Of a stretch of DNA of 64,000 nucleotides, positions 36,454-46,571 are shown in pieces. Position 1 is the first letter of the stretch. Each line of letters begins with the position of its first letter. Source of the stretch: Janthinobacterium lividum (GTDB lineage Bacteria; Pseudomonadota; Gammaproteobacteria; Burkholderiales; Burkholderiaceae_D). Under the pieces are notes generated by a model. The model saw only the letters and a program-made list of their open reading frames with translations, did not search any database and was not told the DNA's origin. Both the position numbers and the translations under genes were made by a program. The stretch is from contig NZ_JAAOLY010000002.1 of assembly GCF_011601275.1 (NCBI RefSeq), forward strand, positions 496,001-560,000, written 5' to 3'.

Positions 36454-36786
36454 TTACAGCGCCTTCAGGGTGCCTTTAGGCAGCAAGGTGGTAATGGAGC
36501 TCTTTTGCACCGTGATTTCGGTGCCGGCCGCCACTTCGATGGTGACGTAAGCGTCCACTACCTTGACAACACGGCCCAGCATGCCGCCGGCGGTGACGAC
36601 TTCGTCACCCTTGGCCAGCGCGTCCATCATCGCCCGTTGTTCTTTGGCGCGTTTTTGCTGTGGACGGATCATCAGGAAATACATGACCACGAACATCAAT
36701 ACCAGCGGCAGGAAGCTGGTCAGGTTGCCGCCGAGGCCCAGGGCTTCGGTTGGGGCTTGCGCATAAGCGTTGGAAATGAAAAACAC
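36454..36786 (-). CDS. yajC: Preprotein translocase accessory subunit YajC
   Basis: 110 residues from a GTG start at 36786, the same length as E. coli YajC. GGAG lies five bases upstream of the GTG; no ATG fits. It has one membrane helix (FLPLVLMFVVMYFLMI) followed at once by the signature RPQQKRAKEQRAM and a small soluble domain ending in TLKAL. It associates with SecDF and SecYEG (holotranslocon). Tgt and queA lie upstream on the same strand, the classic queA-tgt-yajC-secD-secF order. Confidence 0.95.
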   Translation of the reverse strand: MFFISNAYAQAPTEALGLGGNLTSFLPLVLMFVVMYFLMIRPQQKRAKEQRAMMDALAKGDEVVTAGGMLGRVVKVVDAYVTIEVAAGTEITVQKSSITTLLPKGTLKAL

Positions 36787-36982
36787 GGTGACTCCAGTTC
36801 TAATCAGTTTGAAAAAATAGCGCTGTATTCTAGCATTGGCAATCCGCCAAGCCTCCAATTGCAGGCATGGCAGCTTCAAATGGGGCTAAAAAGGCATTAT
36901 GCAATGCTTTATCGCCCCCGTCCAAGCACCAATACACAAAACTTCCGGCCTTGCTGCGGCCAGGGCGCAAGCTAAGGTTTTC

Positions 36983-39179
<2,197 letters not shown>

Positions 39180-39223
39180 GCGTTTTGCTTCAAAAGTACG
39201 TCAAAAATGATTAGGAGTGCGCA

Positions 39224-39271
39224 ATGGAACATCTGGCACTATACTGTGCGCCTATACAGGCATTACAATAA
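39224..39271 (+). CDS. Possible 15-residue leader peptide upstream of recG
   Basis: AGGAG at 39213-39217 is followed after six bases by ATG and a 15-codon frame ending in TAA. The peptide would be MEHLALYCAPIQALQ. It ends 86 bases before recG. The good ribosome site is the only support; no attenuator hairpin or repeated codons are evident, so this may be chance. Confidence 0.25.
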   Translation: MEHLALYCAPIQALQ

Positions 39272-39357
39272 TCCGCCGCAACAATTTACAACTGCGGTAC
39301 GCACAGGGTGTGCCGGACAACCCTCTATTTTACGCTAGCGGCACCAAAACCTTGCAT

Positions 39358-41460
39358 ATGTCCGATCCCAAGCCCGATCTTCCTCCCGCAGCCAAGCCGG
39401 CCGCCAAGCCGAAAGCCGTCAAAAAAGTGGTCAGCACGGAGAGCCGGCTGGCCAAACTGGGCTTGCGCACGGATATGGACCTGGTGCTGCACCTGCCGAT
39501 GCGCTACGAGGACGAGACCAAGATCTACACGATACGCGACGCCTGCCTGCGCGGCGGCGAGTCGTGGCAGGTCGAGGGCATCGTCACCAAGTGCGAAGTC
39601 AATTTCAAGCCGCGCAAGCAATTGCTGGTGACGATCGCCGACGAAACGGGCAATTTGCTGCTGCGCTTCATGAATTTCTACGGCAGCCAGGTCAAGCAGC
39701 TGGCCGAAGGCACGCGGGTACGTGCGCGCGCCGAACTCAAACACGGCTTTTTTGGCGCCGAGATGGTGCATCCGACGTATAAAGTCGTCAACGAAGGCGC
39801 GCCGCTGCCCACGGCCCTGACGCCCGTGTATCCGTCAGGCGAGGGCCTGTCGCAGCACGTGCTGCGGCGCGAAATCGCCGACGCCATGCGCCGCATCGAC
39901 TGGCAGGACACTTTGCCGGAATCCCTGCTGCGCGAGATGCAGCTGTCGCCGTTCCGCGCCGCCGTGCACCTGCTGCACTATCCGCCGCAGGACATCGATG
40001 AAAGCGCGCTGATGGATCGCTCGCATCCGGCCTGGGTGCGCATGAAGTTCGATGAGCTGCTGGCGCAGCAGCTGTCGCTCAAACGCGCCCAGCGCGCGCG
40101 CCGCTCGAAAGGCGCGGCATCGCTGCCCATCGTCGGCAATTTGTCGAACGCCTTCGGCGCCGCGCTGCCCTTCAAGCTGACGGGCGCGCAGGCGCGCGTG
40201 CTCGACGAGATCCGCGCCGACCTGCGCCAGCCCTACCCGATGCAGCGGCTGCTGCAGGGCGACGTCGGCAGCGGCAAGACGGTCGTCGCCGCCCTGTCGG
40301 CCACGCAAGCCATCGACAGCGGCTACCAGGCCGCGCTGATGGCGCCCACGGAGATCCTCGCCGAGCAGCACTTCCGCAAGATCGCCGCCTGGATGGAGCC
40401 GCTGGGCGTGAAGGTGGCGTGGCTGACGGGCAGCCTGAAGAAAAAGGAAAAGACGGCGGCGCTGGCCTTGATCGAATCGGGCGAAGCGCAACTGGTGATC
40501 GGCACGCACGCGCTGATCCAGGACAACGTGCTGTTCGCCAAGCTGGGCCTGGTGATCGTCGACGAGCAGCACCGCTTCGGCGTGGGCCAGCGCCTGACCC
40601 TGCGCAACAAGGGTGACAGCGCGGCCGTGCCGCACCAGTTGATGATGTCGGCCACGCCCATCCCGCGCACCCTGGCCATGACGTATTACGCCGACCTGGA
40701 AGTGTCGGTGATCGACGAGCTGCCGCCCGGACGCAGCCCCATCGTCACGCGCGCCATCGACCAGAACCGGCGCGACGAAGTCATCGCCCGCGTGTATGCA
40801 GCCGCGCTGGAAGGCCGGCAAGTGTACTGGGTCTGCCCGCTGATCGAGGAATCGGAAGCGCTGCAGCTGCAGACGGCTACCGACACCTACATGATGCTGG
40901 CCGAAGCCCTGCCCGCGCTGCAGGTGGGCCTCGTGCACGGCCGCTTGAAGCCGGCGGAAAAACAGGAAGTAATGGACGCCTTCATCGCCGGCCATATCCA
41001 CGTGCTGGTGGCCACCACTGTCATCGAGGTGGGTGTCGACGTGCCAAACGCCTCGCTGATGGTGATCGAGCACGCCGAGCGTTTTGGCTTGTCGCAGCTG
41101 CACCAGCTGCGCGGCCGCGTGGGCCGCGGCTCGGCTGCCAGCGTCTGCCTGCTGCTGTACCAGGGCCCCTTGGGCGGCGTGGCGCGCCAGCGCTTGATGA
41201 CCATGCGCGAAACGACGGACGGTTTTGAAATCGCCCGCCGCGACCTGGAAATCCGCGGCCCCGGCGAATTCCTCGGCGCGCGCCAATCCGGCCAGGCCAT
41301 GCTGCGCTTCGCCGACCTGGAAACGGATCAATGGCTGGTAGACCAGGCGCGCGACGTGGCGCACGATTTGCTGCACGCCACCACGGCGGCTGCCGCCGCC
41401 ACCGTGGAAGCGCACCTGGCGCGCTGGCTGGGTGGGAAAGAGGAGTTTTTGAAGGTGTAG
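39358..41460 (+). CDS. recG: ATP-dependent DNA helicase RecG
   Basis: 700 residues. It remodels stalled replication forks and Holliday junctions. The N-terminal wedge/OB domain (about 30-230) includes LHLPMRYEDETKIY. The helicase core has Walker A LLQGDVGSGKTVVA, VIVDEQHRFGV (DExH box), MSATPIPRTLAMTYYADLEVSVIDELPPGR and GRVGRGSAASVCLLLY, all RecG-specific. Start 39358 gives MSDPKPD and a Pro/Lys-rich tail before the fold; the ribosome site is weak, so a start a few codons away is possible. Divergent from queA; REP-type palindromes follow the stop. Confidence 0.96.
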   Translation: MSDPKPDLPPAAKPAAKPKAVKKVVSTESRLAKLGLRTDMDLVLHLPMRYEDETKIYTIRDACLRGGESWQVEGIVTKCEVNFKPRKQLLVTIADETGNLLLRFMNFYGSQVKQLAEGTRVRARAELKHGFFGAEMVHPTYKVVNEGAPLPTALTPVYPSGEGLSQHVLRREIADAMRRIDWQDTLPESLLREMQLSPFRAAVHLLHYPPQDIDESALMDRSHPAWVRMKFDELLAQQLSLKRAQRARRSKGAASLPIVGNLSNAFGAALPFKLTGAQARVLDEIRADLRQPYPMQRLLQGDVGSGKTVVAALSATQAIDSGYQAALMAPTEILAEQHFRKIAAWMEPLGVKVAWLTGSLKKKEKTAALALIESGEAQLVIGTHALIQDNVLFAKLGLVIVDEQHRFGVGQRLTLRNKGDSAAVPHQLMMSATPIPRTLAMTYYADLEVSVIDELPPGRSPIVTRAIDQNRRDEVIARVYAAALEGRQVYWVCPLIEESEALQLQTATDTYMMLAEALPALQVGLVHGRLKPAEKQEVMDAFIAGHIHVLVATTVIEVGVDVPNASLMVIEHAERFGLSQLHQLRGRVGRGSAASVCLLLYQGPLGGVARQRLMTMRETTDGFEIARRDLEIRGPGEFLGARQSGQAMLRFADLETDQWLVDQARDVAHDLLHATTAAAAATVEAHLARWLGGKEEFLKV

Positions 41461-41486
41461 ATCTGGTATTGTTTATTTCCCGGTGT

Positions 41487-41519
41487 TGTCGGATTACGGC
41501 CTTACGGCCTAATCCGACC
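41487..41519. repeat. REP-type palindrome 1 (downstream of recG)
   Basis: GTCGGATTA and TAATCCGAC are perfect inverted arms around CGGCCTTACGGCC, itself nearly palindromic. The same GTCGGATTA head recurs at three other places around the RAYT gene. It may also act as a 3' end structure for recG. Confidence 0.75.
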
Positions 41520-41543
41520 TACGCAACAAATACGCCGTGGTAG

Positions 41544-41573
41544 GTCGGATTAGCGCGCAGCGCGTAATCCGAC
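41544..41573. repeat. REP-type palindrome 2
   Basis: GTCGGATTA at 41544-41552 and TAATCCGAC at 41565-41573 flank the core GCGCGCAGCGCG. It lies 18 bases before the end of the RAYT gene and 25 bases from palindrome 1, forming a REP pair. Confidence 0.75.
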
Positions 41574-41590
41574 AAGATTGTTACCGCCCC

Positions 41591-42082
41591 TCACTCCCGC
41601 CCAACACCCGCCACATCCACACCATCCCCGCCCCAATCCGCAGCACACCATCCCTGCCTTACATATCGGTGAAAACTGGAATACGGCCAATCGATGACTT
41701 TGCCCACCAAGCCATGTTTGACCGGATTGTAATGAATGTAATCGACATGATTGGCGAAGTCGCGCTCATCGCGCAAGACGTGCTCCCAATACCGCTGCTG
41801 CCAAACATCTTTAAATTCTGAATGCTTGCTGAACCACGTCTTGATCAGTCTCCAGCGCGTCATGAAATCGGCATCGCCTTCAGGCAGGGTCCAGATGCAG
41901 TGCAGGTGATCGGGCAGGATGACGATGGCGTCGATATCGAATGGCCGTTGATGGCGTACGGCGCTGAATGCGTCACGCAGCAAGTCCAATGCTGTTGCTG
42001 ACGAAAAAATGGGCCGGCGATGGGCCGTCACCACCGTGAAGAAAAAGCTGCCACCTGGCTGGAATGCGCGTCGGTATCGCAT
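41591..42082 (-). CDS. REP-associated tyrosine transposase (RAYT, Y1_Tnp)
   Basis: 163 residues. The HUH motif is LPDHLHCIW (His59, His61) and the catalytic tyrosine lies in the family motif YIHYNPVKHG (Tyr115 region); FFFTVVTAHRRPIF and WQQRYWEHVLRDERDF are also typical. RAYTs are single-copy, domesticated IS200-like enzymes that bind and cut REP palindromes rather than move themselves. Both flanks carry REP-type repeats, so this is a complete REPtron-like unit. The gene looks intact. Its last 20 residues are rich in Gly/Asp and probably disordered. Confidence 0.92.
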   Translation of the reverse strand: MRYRRAFQPGGSFFFTVVTAHRRPIFSSATALDLLRDAFSAVRHQRPFDIDAIVILPDHLHCIWTLPEGDADFMTRWRLIKTWFSKHSEFKDVWQQRYWEHVLRDERDFANHVDYIHYNPVKHGLVGKVIDWPYSSFHRYVRQGWCAADWGGDGVDVAGVGRE

Positions 42083-42095
42083 GGTTTCGGATGTT

Positions 42096-42116
42096 GTCGG
42101 ATTACGCGAATCCGCC
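42096..42116. repeat. REP-type palindrome 3 (imperfect)
   Basis: GTCGGATTACGCGAATCCGCC repeats the head of the other copies but has a shorter stem: CGGATT/AATCCG around ACGCG. It lies 14 bases upstream of the RAYT start. Confidence 0.6.
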
Positions 42117-42132
42117 GCAGCAGGTCGCGTAG

Positions 42133-42158
42133 GTCGGATTAGCGTAGCGTAATCCGGC
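42133..42158. repeat. REP-type palindrome 4
   Basis: GTCGGATTA (42133-42141) and TAATCCGGC (42150-42158) flank GCGTAGCG; the stem has one mismatch at its base. With copy 3 it forms the REP pair on the upstream flank of the RAYT gene. Confidence 0.7.
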
Positions 42159-42188
42159 TTTTCGCAAACGACATTACGCCCACGCAGC

Positions 42189-42314
42189 CTACATGCACAT
42201 CCAGAAGCGGTTCGCCAGGTCGAGCATGAAATCTGGACGCAGATAGGCCAGGAAGACGATGGCCAGCAGCGCGGCGCCAGCCAGGCGCCACAGCCATGTG
42301 CGCCAGCTGGCCAT
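42189..42314 (-). CDS. Membrane micro-protein (41 residues) coupled to the MFS gene
   Basis: The ATG at 42312-42314 shares its A with the TAA stop of the MFS gene (TAATG), a common coupling arrangement. The product begins MASWRTWLWR, contains one hydrophobic helix (LAGAALLAIVFLAYL) and ends in a short aromatic tail RFWMCM. No family is recognised. Overlap and helix suggest a small membrane partner of the transporter, but it could be a by-product of read-through. Conservation across related genomes would decide. Confidence 0.55.
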   Translation of the reverse strand: MASWRTWLWRLAGAALLAIVFLAYLRPDFMLDLANRFWMCM

Positions 42315-43528
42315 TACGCGGCCACCGCCACGCGCTTGACGGCGCGCTCGTCGATGGGCAGGTTGATCAGCGCGGCCAGCAAGCCCAGGCCGATGGTGAT
42401 CATCCACACGATGTGGTAACTGCCCTGGTGCTCGTACAGATAGCCGCCCAGCCAGGCGCCGAGGAAACTGCCCACCTGGTGCGAGAAGAACACCATCCCG
42501 GCCAGCATCGACAAATGCTTCACGCCGAAGATGCCGGCGATGATGCCATTCGTCAGCGGAACGGTCGACAGCCACAGCACACCCATGCCGGCGGCGAACA
42601 GGTACACGGACCATGCCGACAATGGCGCCAGCAGGAACGCGGTGATGACCACGGCGCGCGTCACGTAGATGGCCGACAGCAGGTAGCGCTTGGCGATCTT
42701 GCCACCGAGTTTACCCGCATAGTAGGAGCCGACGATGTTGAACAGCCCGATCAGAGCCAGCGCCGTGACGGCGACGTTCGGGTTCATCAGGCCCTGGTCC
42801 TTCAGGTAAGCCGGCAAGTGCACGCCGATGAAGACCAGCTGAAAACCGCAGACAAAATAACCGGCCAGCAGCAGCCAGAACGAGCGGCTGGCGATGGCTT
42901 CGCTGAAGGCGGCGCCCACGCTTTGCTGCGGGCCGCTGGCGTGCGAGACGGGCGGCTCGCGCAGGTAGAAAGCCATCGGGATCATCGCCAGCAGCACCAG
43001 CGCTGCCAGCACATAAAAGGCGTTTTGCCAACCGACGGCGGAGATCAGCTGCTGCTCCACGGGCATCATGAGGAACTGGCCGAACGAGCCGGCAGCCGAC
43101 GAGATGCCGAAGGCCCACGAACGCTGCTCGGGCGGCGCGCTGCGGCCGATGATCCCGCTGATGGCGCCAAAAGCCGTGCAAGCCAGCGCCAGGCCGATGA
43201 AGATGCCGGAGCCGACGATGAACAGGGTGGGCTGCGTCACGAGCGCCATCCACACGAGGCCCGCCATGTAGCTGATGGCGCCGACGATGACGACGCGCAT
43301 GGTGCCGAAACGGTCGGCCGCCATGCCGGCGAACGGGCCGAAGACGCCCCACATCAGGTTTTGCATGGCCAGCGCCAGCGAATACGTTTCGCGCGTCCAG
43401 CCATTCGCTTGCGAGATCGGCTGCATCCAGAAGCCCAGGCCGTGGCGCACGCCCATCGCCAAGGTCAGGACGACGCCGCTGGCGATGAGGACAGTTTTCA
43501 GGCTGGGACGCGATGGGTGCAATGTCAT
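42314..43528 (-). CDS. MFS transporter
   Basis: 404 residues with 12 hydrophobic helices. The sequence GLGFWMQPISQANGWTRETYSLALAMQNLMWGVFGPFAGMAADRFG has the helix 2-3 loop DRFGTMR typical of the major facilitator superfamily. The overall look is of the oxalate/formate or monocarboxylate-like branch; the substrate is unknown. ATG 43528 has AGGA five bases upstream. It follows the Gfo/Idh oxidoreductase gene by 11 bases, so it may export or import that enzyme's substrate. Confidence 0.88.
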   Translation of the reverse strand: MTLHPSRPSLKTVLIASGVVLTLAMGVRHGLGFWMQPISQANGWTRETYSLALAMQNLMWGVFGPFAGMAADRFGTMRVVIVGAISYMAGLVWMALVTQPTLFIVGSGIFIGLALACTAFGAISGIIGRSAPPEQRSWAFGISSAAGSFGQFLMMPVEQQLISAVGWQNAFYVLAALVLLAMIPMAFYLREPPVSHASGPQQSVGAAFSEAIASRSFWLLLAGYFVCGFQLVFIGVHLPAYLKDQGLMNPNVAVTALALIGLFNIVGSYYAGKLGGKIAKRYLLSAIYVTRAVVITAFLLAPLSAWSVYLFAAGMGVLWLSTVPLTNGIIAGIFGVKHLSMLAGMVFFSHQVGSFLGAWLGGYLYEHQGSYHIVWMITIGLGLLAALINLPIDERAVKRVAVAA

Positions 43529-43539
43529 GGGGTTCCTGT

Positions 43540-44529
43540 TCACGCCTGGTCGGCTTGGTAGACGAGGCCGATCTGGCCGCGCATGGTGTCGAGATTGCGC
43601 ATCAGCGCCACGCTGTCGGCGTGCGGCATGAGGGGGCTTTCCAGCAGGCCGGCGCGGATGCAGCGCATCGCTTCGATGGCTTCGTGCGCATAGCCATTGC
43701 CCAGGTGCGGCGCGGCGACGATGCGGCGTTCGCCATCCATCGTTTCGACGATCAGGTGATCGGGCTTGTAAAAACGGTTGGGCAAGCGGATACGCCCCAG
43801 GCTGCCGGAAATAGTCATTTCCGTCGGCGTCTGCGCGCGCAAGCTGCAGGCGCACGACGAGGTGCCGCCGCCCGCGTGCAGCAGCGAGAACACGACCTGC
43901 TCATCGACGCCGGTGGCGCCCATCTCGGCCAGCGCCTGCACCTGCGATACGGGGCCAAGGAAGAAGGCCGCCATCGACAGCGGGTAGATGCCCACGTCGA
44001 GCAGCGCGCCGCCGCCCAGCTCCGGATTGAGCATGCGGTGCTCGGGCGGGAAGTTGGCGACAAAACCGATATCGGCCTGCACCTGCTGCAGCACGCCGAT
44101 TTCGCCGCTGGCGATGATGCGCTGCGCTTCCTGCACGGCGGGCAGGAAACGGCTCCACATGGCCTCCATCAAAAACAGCTTTTTCTCGTGCGCCATGTCG
44201 ACCACGGCCTGCGCTTCGCGCGCATTCATGGTGAATGGTTTTTCGCACACGACGTGCTTGCCGGCGGCCAGGCACAGCAAGGCATTTTCCGCATGCAGGG
44301 TGTGCGGCGTGGCGATGTAGATCACGTCCACGCCAGGATCGTCAGCCAGCGCCTGGTAGGAACCGTGGCAACGTTCGATGCCGAATTCGGCGCCGAACGC
44401 CTGCGCACCGGCAGGGCTGCGCGAAGCGACCGCCACCAGTTGCGCACCGGGCGCGTCACGCAAGCCATTGGCCATCGCGCGGGCGATTTTTCCGGTGCCG
44501 AGGATGCCCCAGCGGACGGTATTTTCCAT
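43540..44529 (-). CDS. Gfo/Idh/MocA-family oxidoreductase
   Basis: 329 residues. The Rossmann NAD(P) motif is at the N-terminus (WGILGTGKIARAMA), followed by the family motif CEKPFTMN and the C-terminal substrate domain with GGGALLDVGIYPLSMA. The form resembles the dihydrodiol dehydrogenase / 1,5-anhydro-sugar reductase branch. It probably oxidises or reduces a sugar or cyclic polyol in the cytosol; substrate not readable. Start 44529 is one base after the DUF3025 stop, and the MFS gene follows, so the genes form an operon with pyrC at its head. Confidence 0.9.
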   Translation of the reverse strand: MENTVRWGILGTGKIARAMANGLRDAPGAQLVAVASRSPAGAQAFGAEFGIERCHGSYQALADDPGVDVIYIATPHTLHAENALLCLAAGKHVVCEKPFTMNAREAQAVVDMAHEKKLFLMEAMWSRFLPAVQEAQRIIASGEIGVLQQVQADIGFVANFPPEHRMLNPELGGGALLDVGIYPLSMAAFFLGPVSQVQALAEMGATGVDEQVVFSLLHAGGGTSSCACSLRAQTPTEMTISGSLGRIRLPNRFYKPDHLIVETMDGERRIVAAPHLGNGYAHEAIEAMRCIRAGLLESPLMPHADSVALMRNLDTMRGQIGLVYQADQA

Positions 44530-44530
44530 G

Positions 44531-45349
44531 CTATTGATCTCTTTCTGCGCCAGCCACCTTGCGCTTCGGGCGAAACACCGCCGCGTCATTGTAAAAATCG
44601 TCGTCCTGGTCCTCGCACCAGCCGGGCAAGCCCAGCACCGGCAGCGGCGTGAAGTCCGCCGTCGTAAGGCCCTGCTGCGCCAGGTCCTGCGCTACCCGTT
44701 CGTCGAGCCAGGCGCGCCGTGCCGCATCATCGAGCGCAAAATACGCATCGCCGACAAAAATGACGCGCGTGTGCGCCGTGATGGCCTTGCGCGGCGCCAC
44801 CAGTTTTTCCATCAGCGCGTGGCCGAACAGCCAGACTTCGGCGTCACCACCGGCGCCAAATTTATCGCGCTGCGCAATGAACGCGCCGCGCCAGTCGTGC
44901 CCACGCAAGGCAGCCTCCAGCGCGCGCCCCGCATCGCTGTCGCGCAGCACCAGCAGGGCGGAATTCTCGTCAAAAATCGTCGCGCCATCGCGCGCGGGAC
45001 CACGCGATTTGCCCACGCCGGACAGGGCGATCTGCGCCGCCTGCAGCGCATTCAATTGCCGCTTGATGCGGGGGAAGGTGAGCCACACAAGCGCGTTGAA
45101 AAAATCGTGCAGATTGTCGCGCGTGGGCACGCCGCCCGTCGCGCCGATGAACTCTTCATAGGCCACGCCTTCGGGCAGGTCCGCTTGCGGCACGAAGGCC
45201 AGCGGCAGGCCCGATGGATTGTGCAAGTCCAGCGCCCGCGCCTGTCCATTGAGCGCGGCAATCACCGTGTCGCGCTGCAGGTCCAGCTGCCGTCGCGCCG
45301 GCAGCACCGTGGCAAACCAGGGGCGGGTCCAGTCTATCGATGGCAGCAT
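44531..45349 (-). CDS. DUF3025 family protein
   Basis: 272 residues. The block NLHDFFNALVWLTFPRIKRQLNALQ followed by ARDGATIFDENSALLVL and FGHALMEKLVAPRKAITAH is characteristic of DUF3025 (PF11227), common in beta- and gammaproteobacteria. No signal, no membrane helix and no recognisable catalytic motif; function unknown. It sits six bases after pyrC and one base before the oxidoreductase gene. Confidence 0.85.
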   Translation of the reverse strand: MLPSIDWTRPWFATVLPARRQLDLQRDTVIAALNGQARALDLHNPSGLPLAFVPQADLPEGVAYEEFIGATGGVPTRDNLHDFFNALVWLTFPRIKRQLNALQAAQIALSGVGKSRGPARDGATIFDENSALLVLRDSDAGRALEAALRGHDWRGAFIAQRDKFGAGGDAEVWLFGHALMEKLVAPRKAITAHTRVIFVGDAYFALDDAARRAWLDERVAQDLAQQGLTTADFTPLPVLGLPGWCEDQDDDFYNDAAVFRPKRKVAGAERDQ

Positions 45350-45355
45350 GAACGC

Positions 45356-46420
45356 TTAGACCATTTTCCAGTTGATCTGCTCGCCCGCATTGAGCGGAAT
45401 GACATGGCTGTCGCCCAGCGGCAGCGAAGCTGGCAAGGTCCAGCTTTCGCGTTTCAGGGTGATGGTGTCCGTGTTGCGCGGCACGCCGTAGAAGGCCGGG
45501 CCGTGGAAGCTGGCGAACGCTTCCAGCTTATCGAGCGCGCCGGCCCGTTCGAACGCTTCCGCATACATTTCCATCGCGTGCAGGGCCGTGTAGCAACCGG
45601 CACAGCCGCAAGCCATTTCCTTGGCGCCTTGCGCGTGCGGCGCCGAGTCCGTGCCGAGGAAGAAGCGCTCGTCGCCGCTGGCGGCCGCCGTCATCAGGGC
45701 CAGGCGGTGCTCTTCGCGTTTCAGGATGGGCAGGCAGTAGTAATGGGGGCGGATGCCACCCTTGAAAATCTCGTTGCGGTTGTACAGCAGATGATGCGCC
45801 GTGATGGTGGCGGCGATCGGGCCTTCCGCTTCGGCCACGTACTGCGCCGCATCCTTGGTGGTGATGTGCTCGAACACGACTGACAGGGCCGGGAAGGCGC
45901 TGCGCAGCGGGCGCATCACGCGCTCGATGAAGACGGCTTCGCGATCGAAAATATCGATTTCCGGGTCCGTCACTTCGCCGTGCACGAGGAAGGGCATGCC
46001 CACTTCCTGCATCACTTCGAGCACCTTGTAGCAATTCTTCAAATCCGTCACGCCCAGGTCAGAATTCGTCGTGGCGCCGGCCGGATACAATTTGACGGCT
46101 TGCACGATGCCGCTGTCCTGCGCGCGGCGGATCTCGTCGGGCGAAGTGTTGTTCGTCAGGTACAGCACCATCAGCGGATCGAAGTTCACGCCTGCCGGCA
46201 CGGCGGCCAGGATGCGTTCGCGGTAGGCGGCAGCGTCGGCCGTCGTGGTGACGGGCGGTTTCAGATTCGGCATGACGATGGCGCGGCCGAACTGGCGCGC
46301 GCTGTGCGGCAGCACGCTGGCCATGACGGCGCCATCGCGCAGGTGCAAATGCCAGTCATCCGGACGGGTGATGGTGATGGAGGATGGCACGGCGGCTGGG
46401 GTGTGATCGAGTGTGGACAT
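45356..46420 (-). CDS. pyrC: Dihydroorotase (class II)
   Basis: 354 residues, matching E. coli PyrC. It catalyses ring closure of carbamoyl aspartate to dihydroorotate in pyrimidine synthesis. The binuclear zinc site is visible: WHLHLRDG, the carboxylated lysine in [29 protein letters not shown] and [10 protein letters not shown]. It is the first gene of a five-gene minus-strand run (pyrC, DUF3025, Gfo/Idh, MFS, micro-ORF). Confidence 0.97.
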   Translation of the reverse strand: MSTLDHTPAAVPSSITITRPDDWHLHLRDGAVMASVLPHSARQFGRAIVMPNLKPPVTTTADAAAYRERILAAVPAGVNFDPLMVLYLTNNTSPDEIRRAQDSGIVQAVKLYPAGATTNSDLGVTDLKNCYKVLEVMQEVGMPFLVHGEVTDPEIDIFDREAVFIERVMRPLRSAFPALSVVFEHITTKDAAQYVAEAEGPIAATITAHHLLYNRNEIFKGGIRPHYYCLPILKREEHRLALMTAAASGDERFFLGTDSAPHAQGAKEMACGCAGCYTALHAMEMYAEAFERAGALDKLEAFASFHGPAFYGVPRNTDTITLKRESWTLPASLPLGDSHVIPLNAGEQINWKMV

Positions 46421-46521
46421 GGCGGCTGCTCTCAGGCGGTCATTGCGGATAGCGCCATTTTACCAGCCGCGGGGCGGTCCCGCCGGCCGGGAGACCCAGT
46501 GCACGCCGCCTGCCAGATGGC

Positions 46522-46549
46522 AAAACGGCCAGCATGCGCTGGCCGTTTT
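46522..46549. terminator. Terminator hairpin after the exported amidohydrolase gene
   Basis: AAAACGGCCAGC (46522-46533) and GCTGGCCGTTTT (46538-46549) form a perfect 12-bp stem with loop ATGC. The flanking A/T runs make it usable on either strand; it lies 22 bases after the amidohydrolase stop and before pyrC. Confidence 0.75.
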
Positions 46550-46571
46550 CAAGATCAGGAGTACACGCGAA

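Noticed and set aside
41591-42082. Classical insertion sequence
   Set aside because: The enzyme is of the RAYT type and the flanks are REP palindromes, not IS ends with target duplications.
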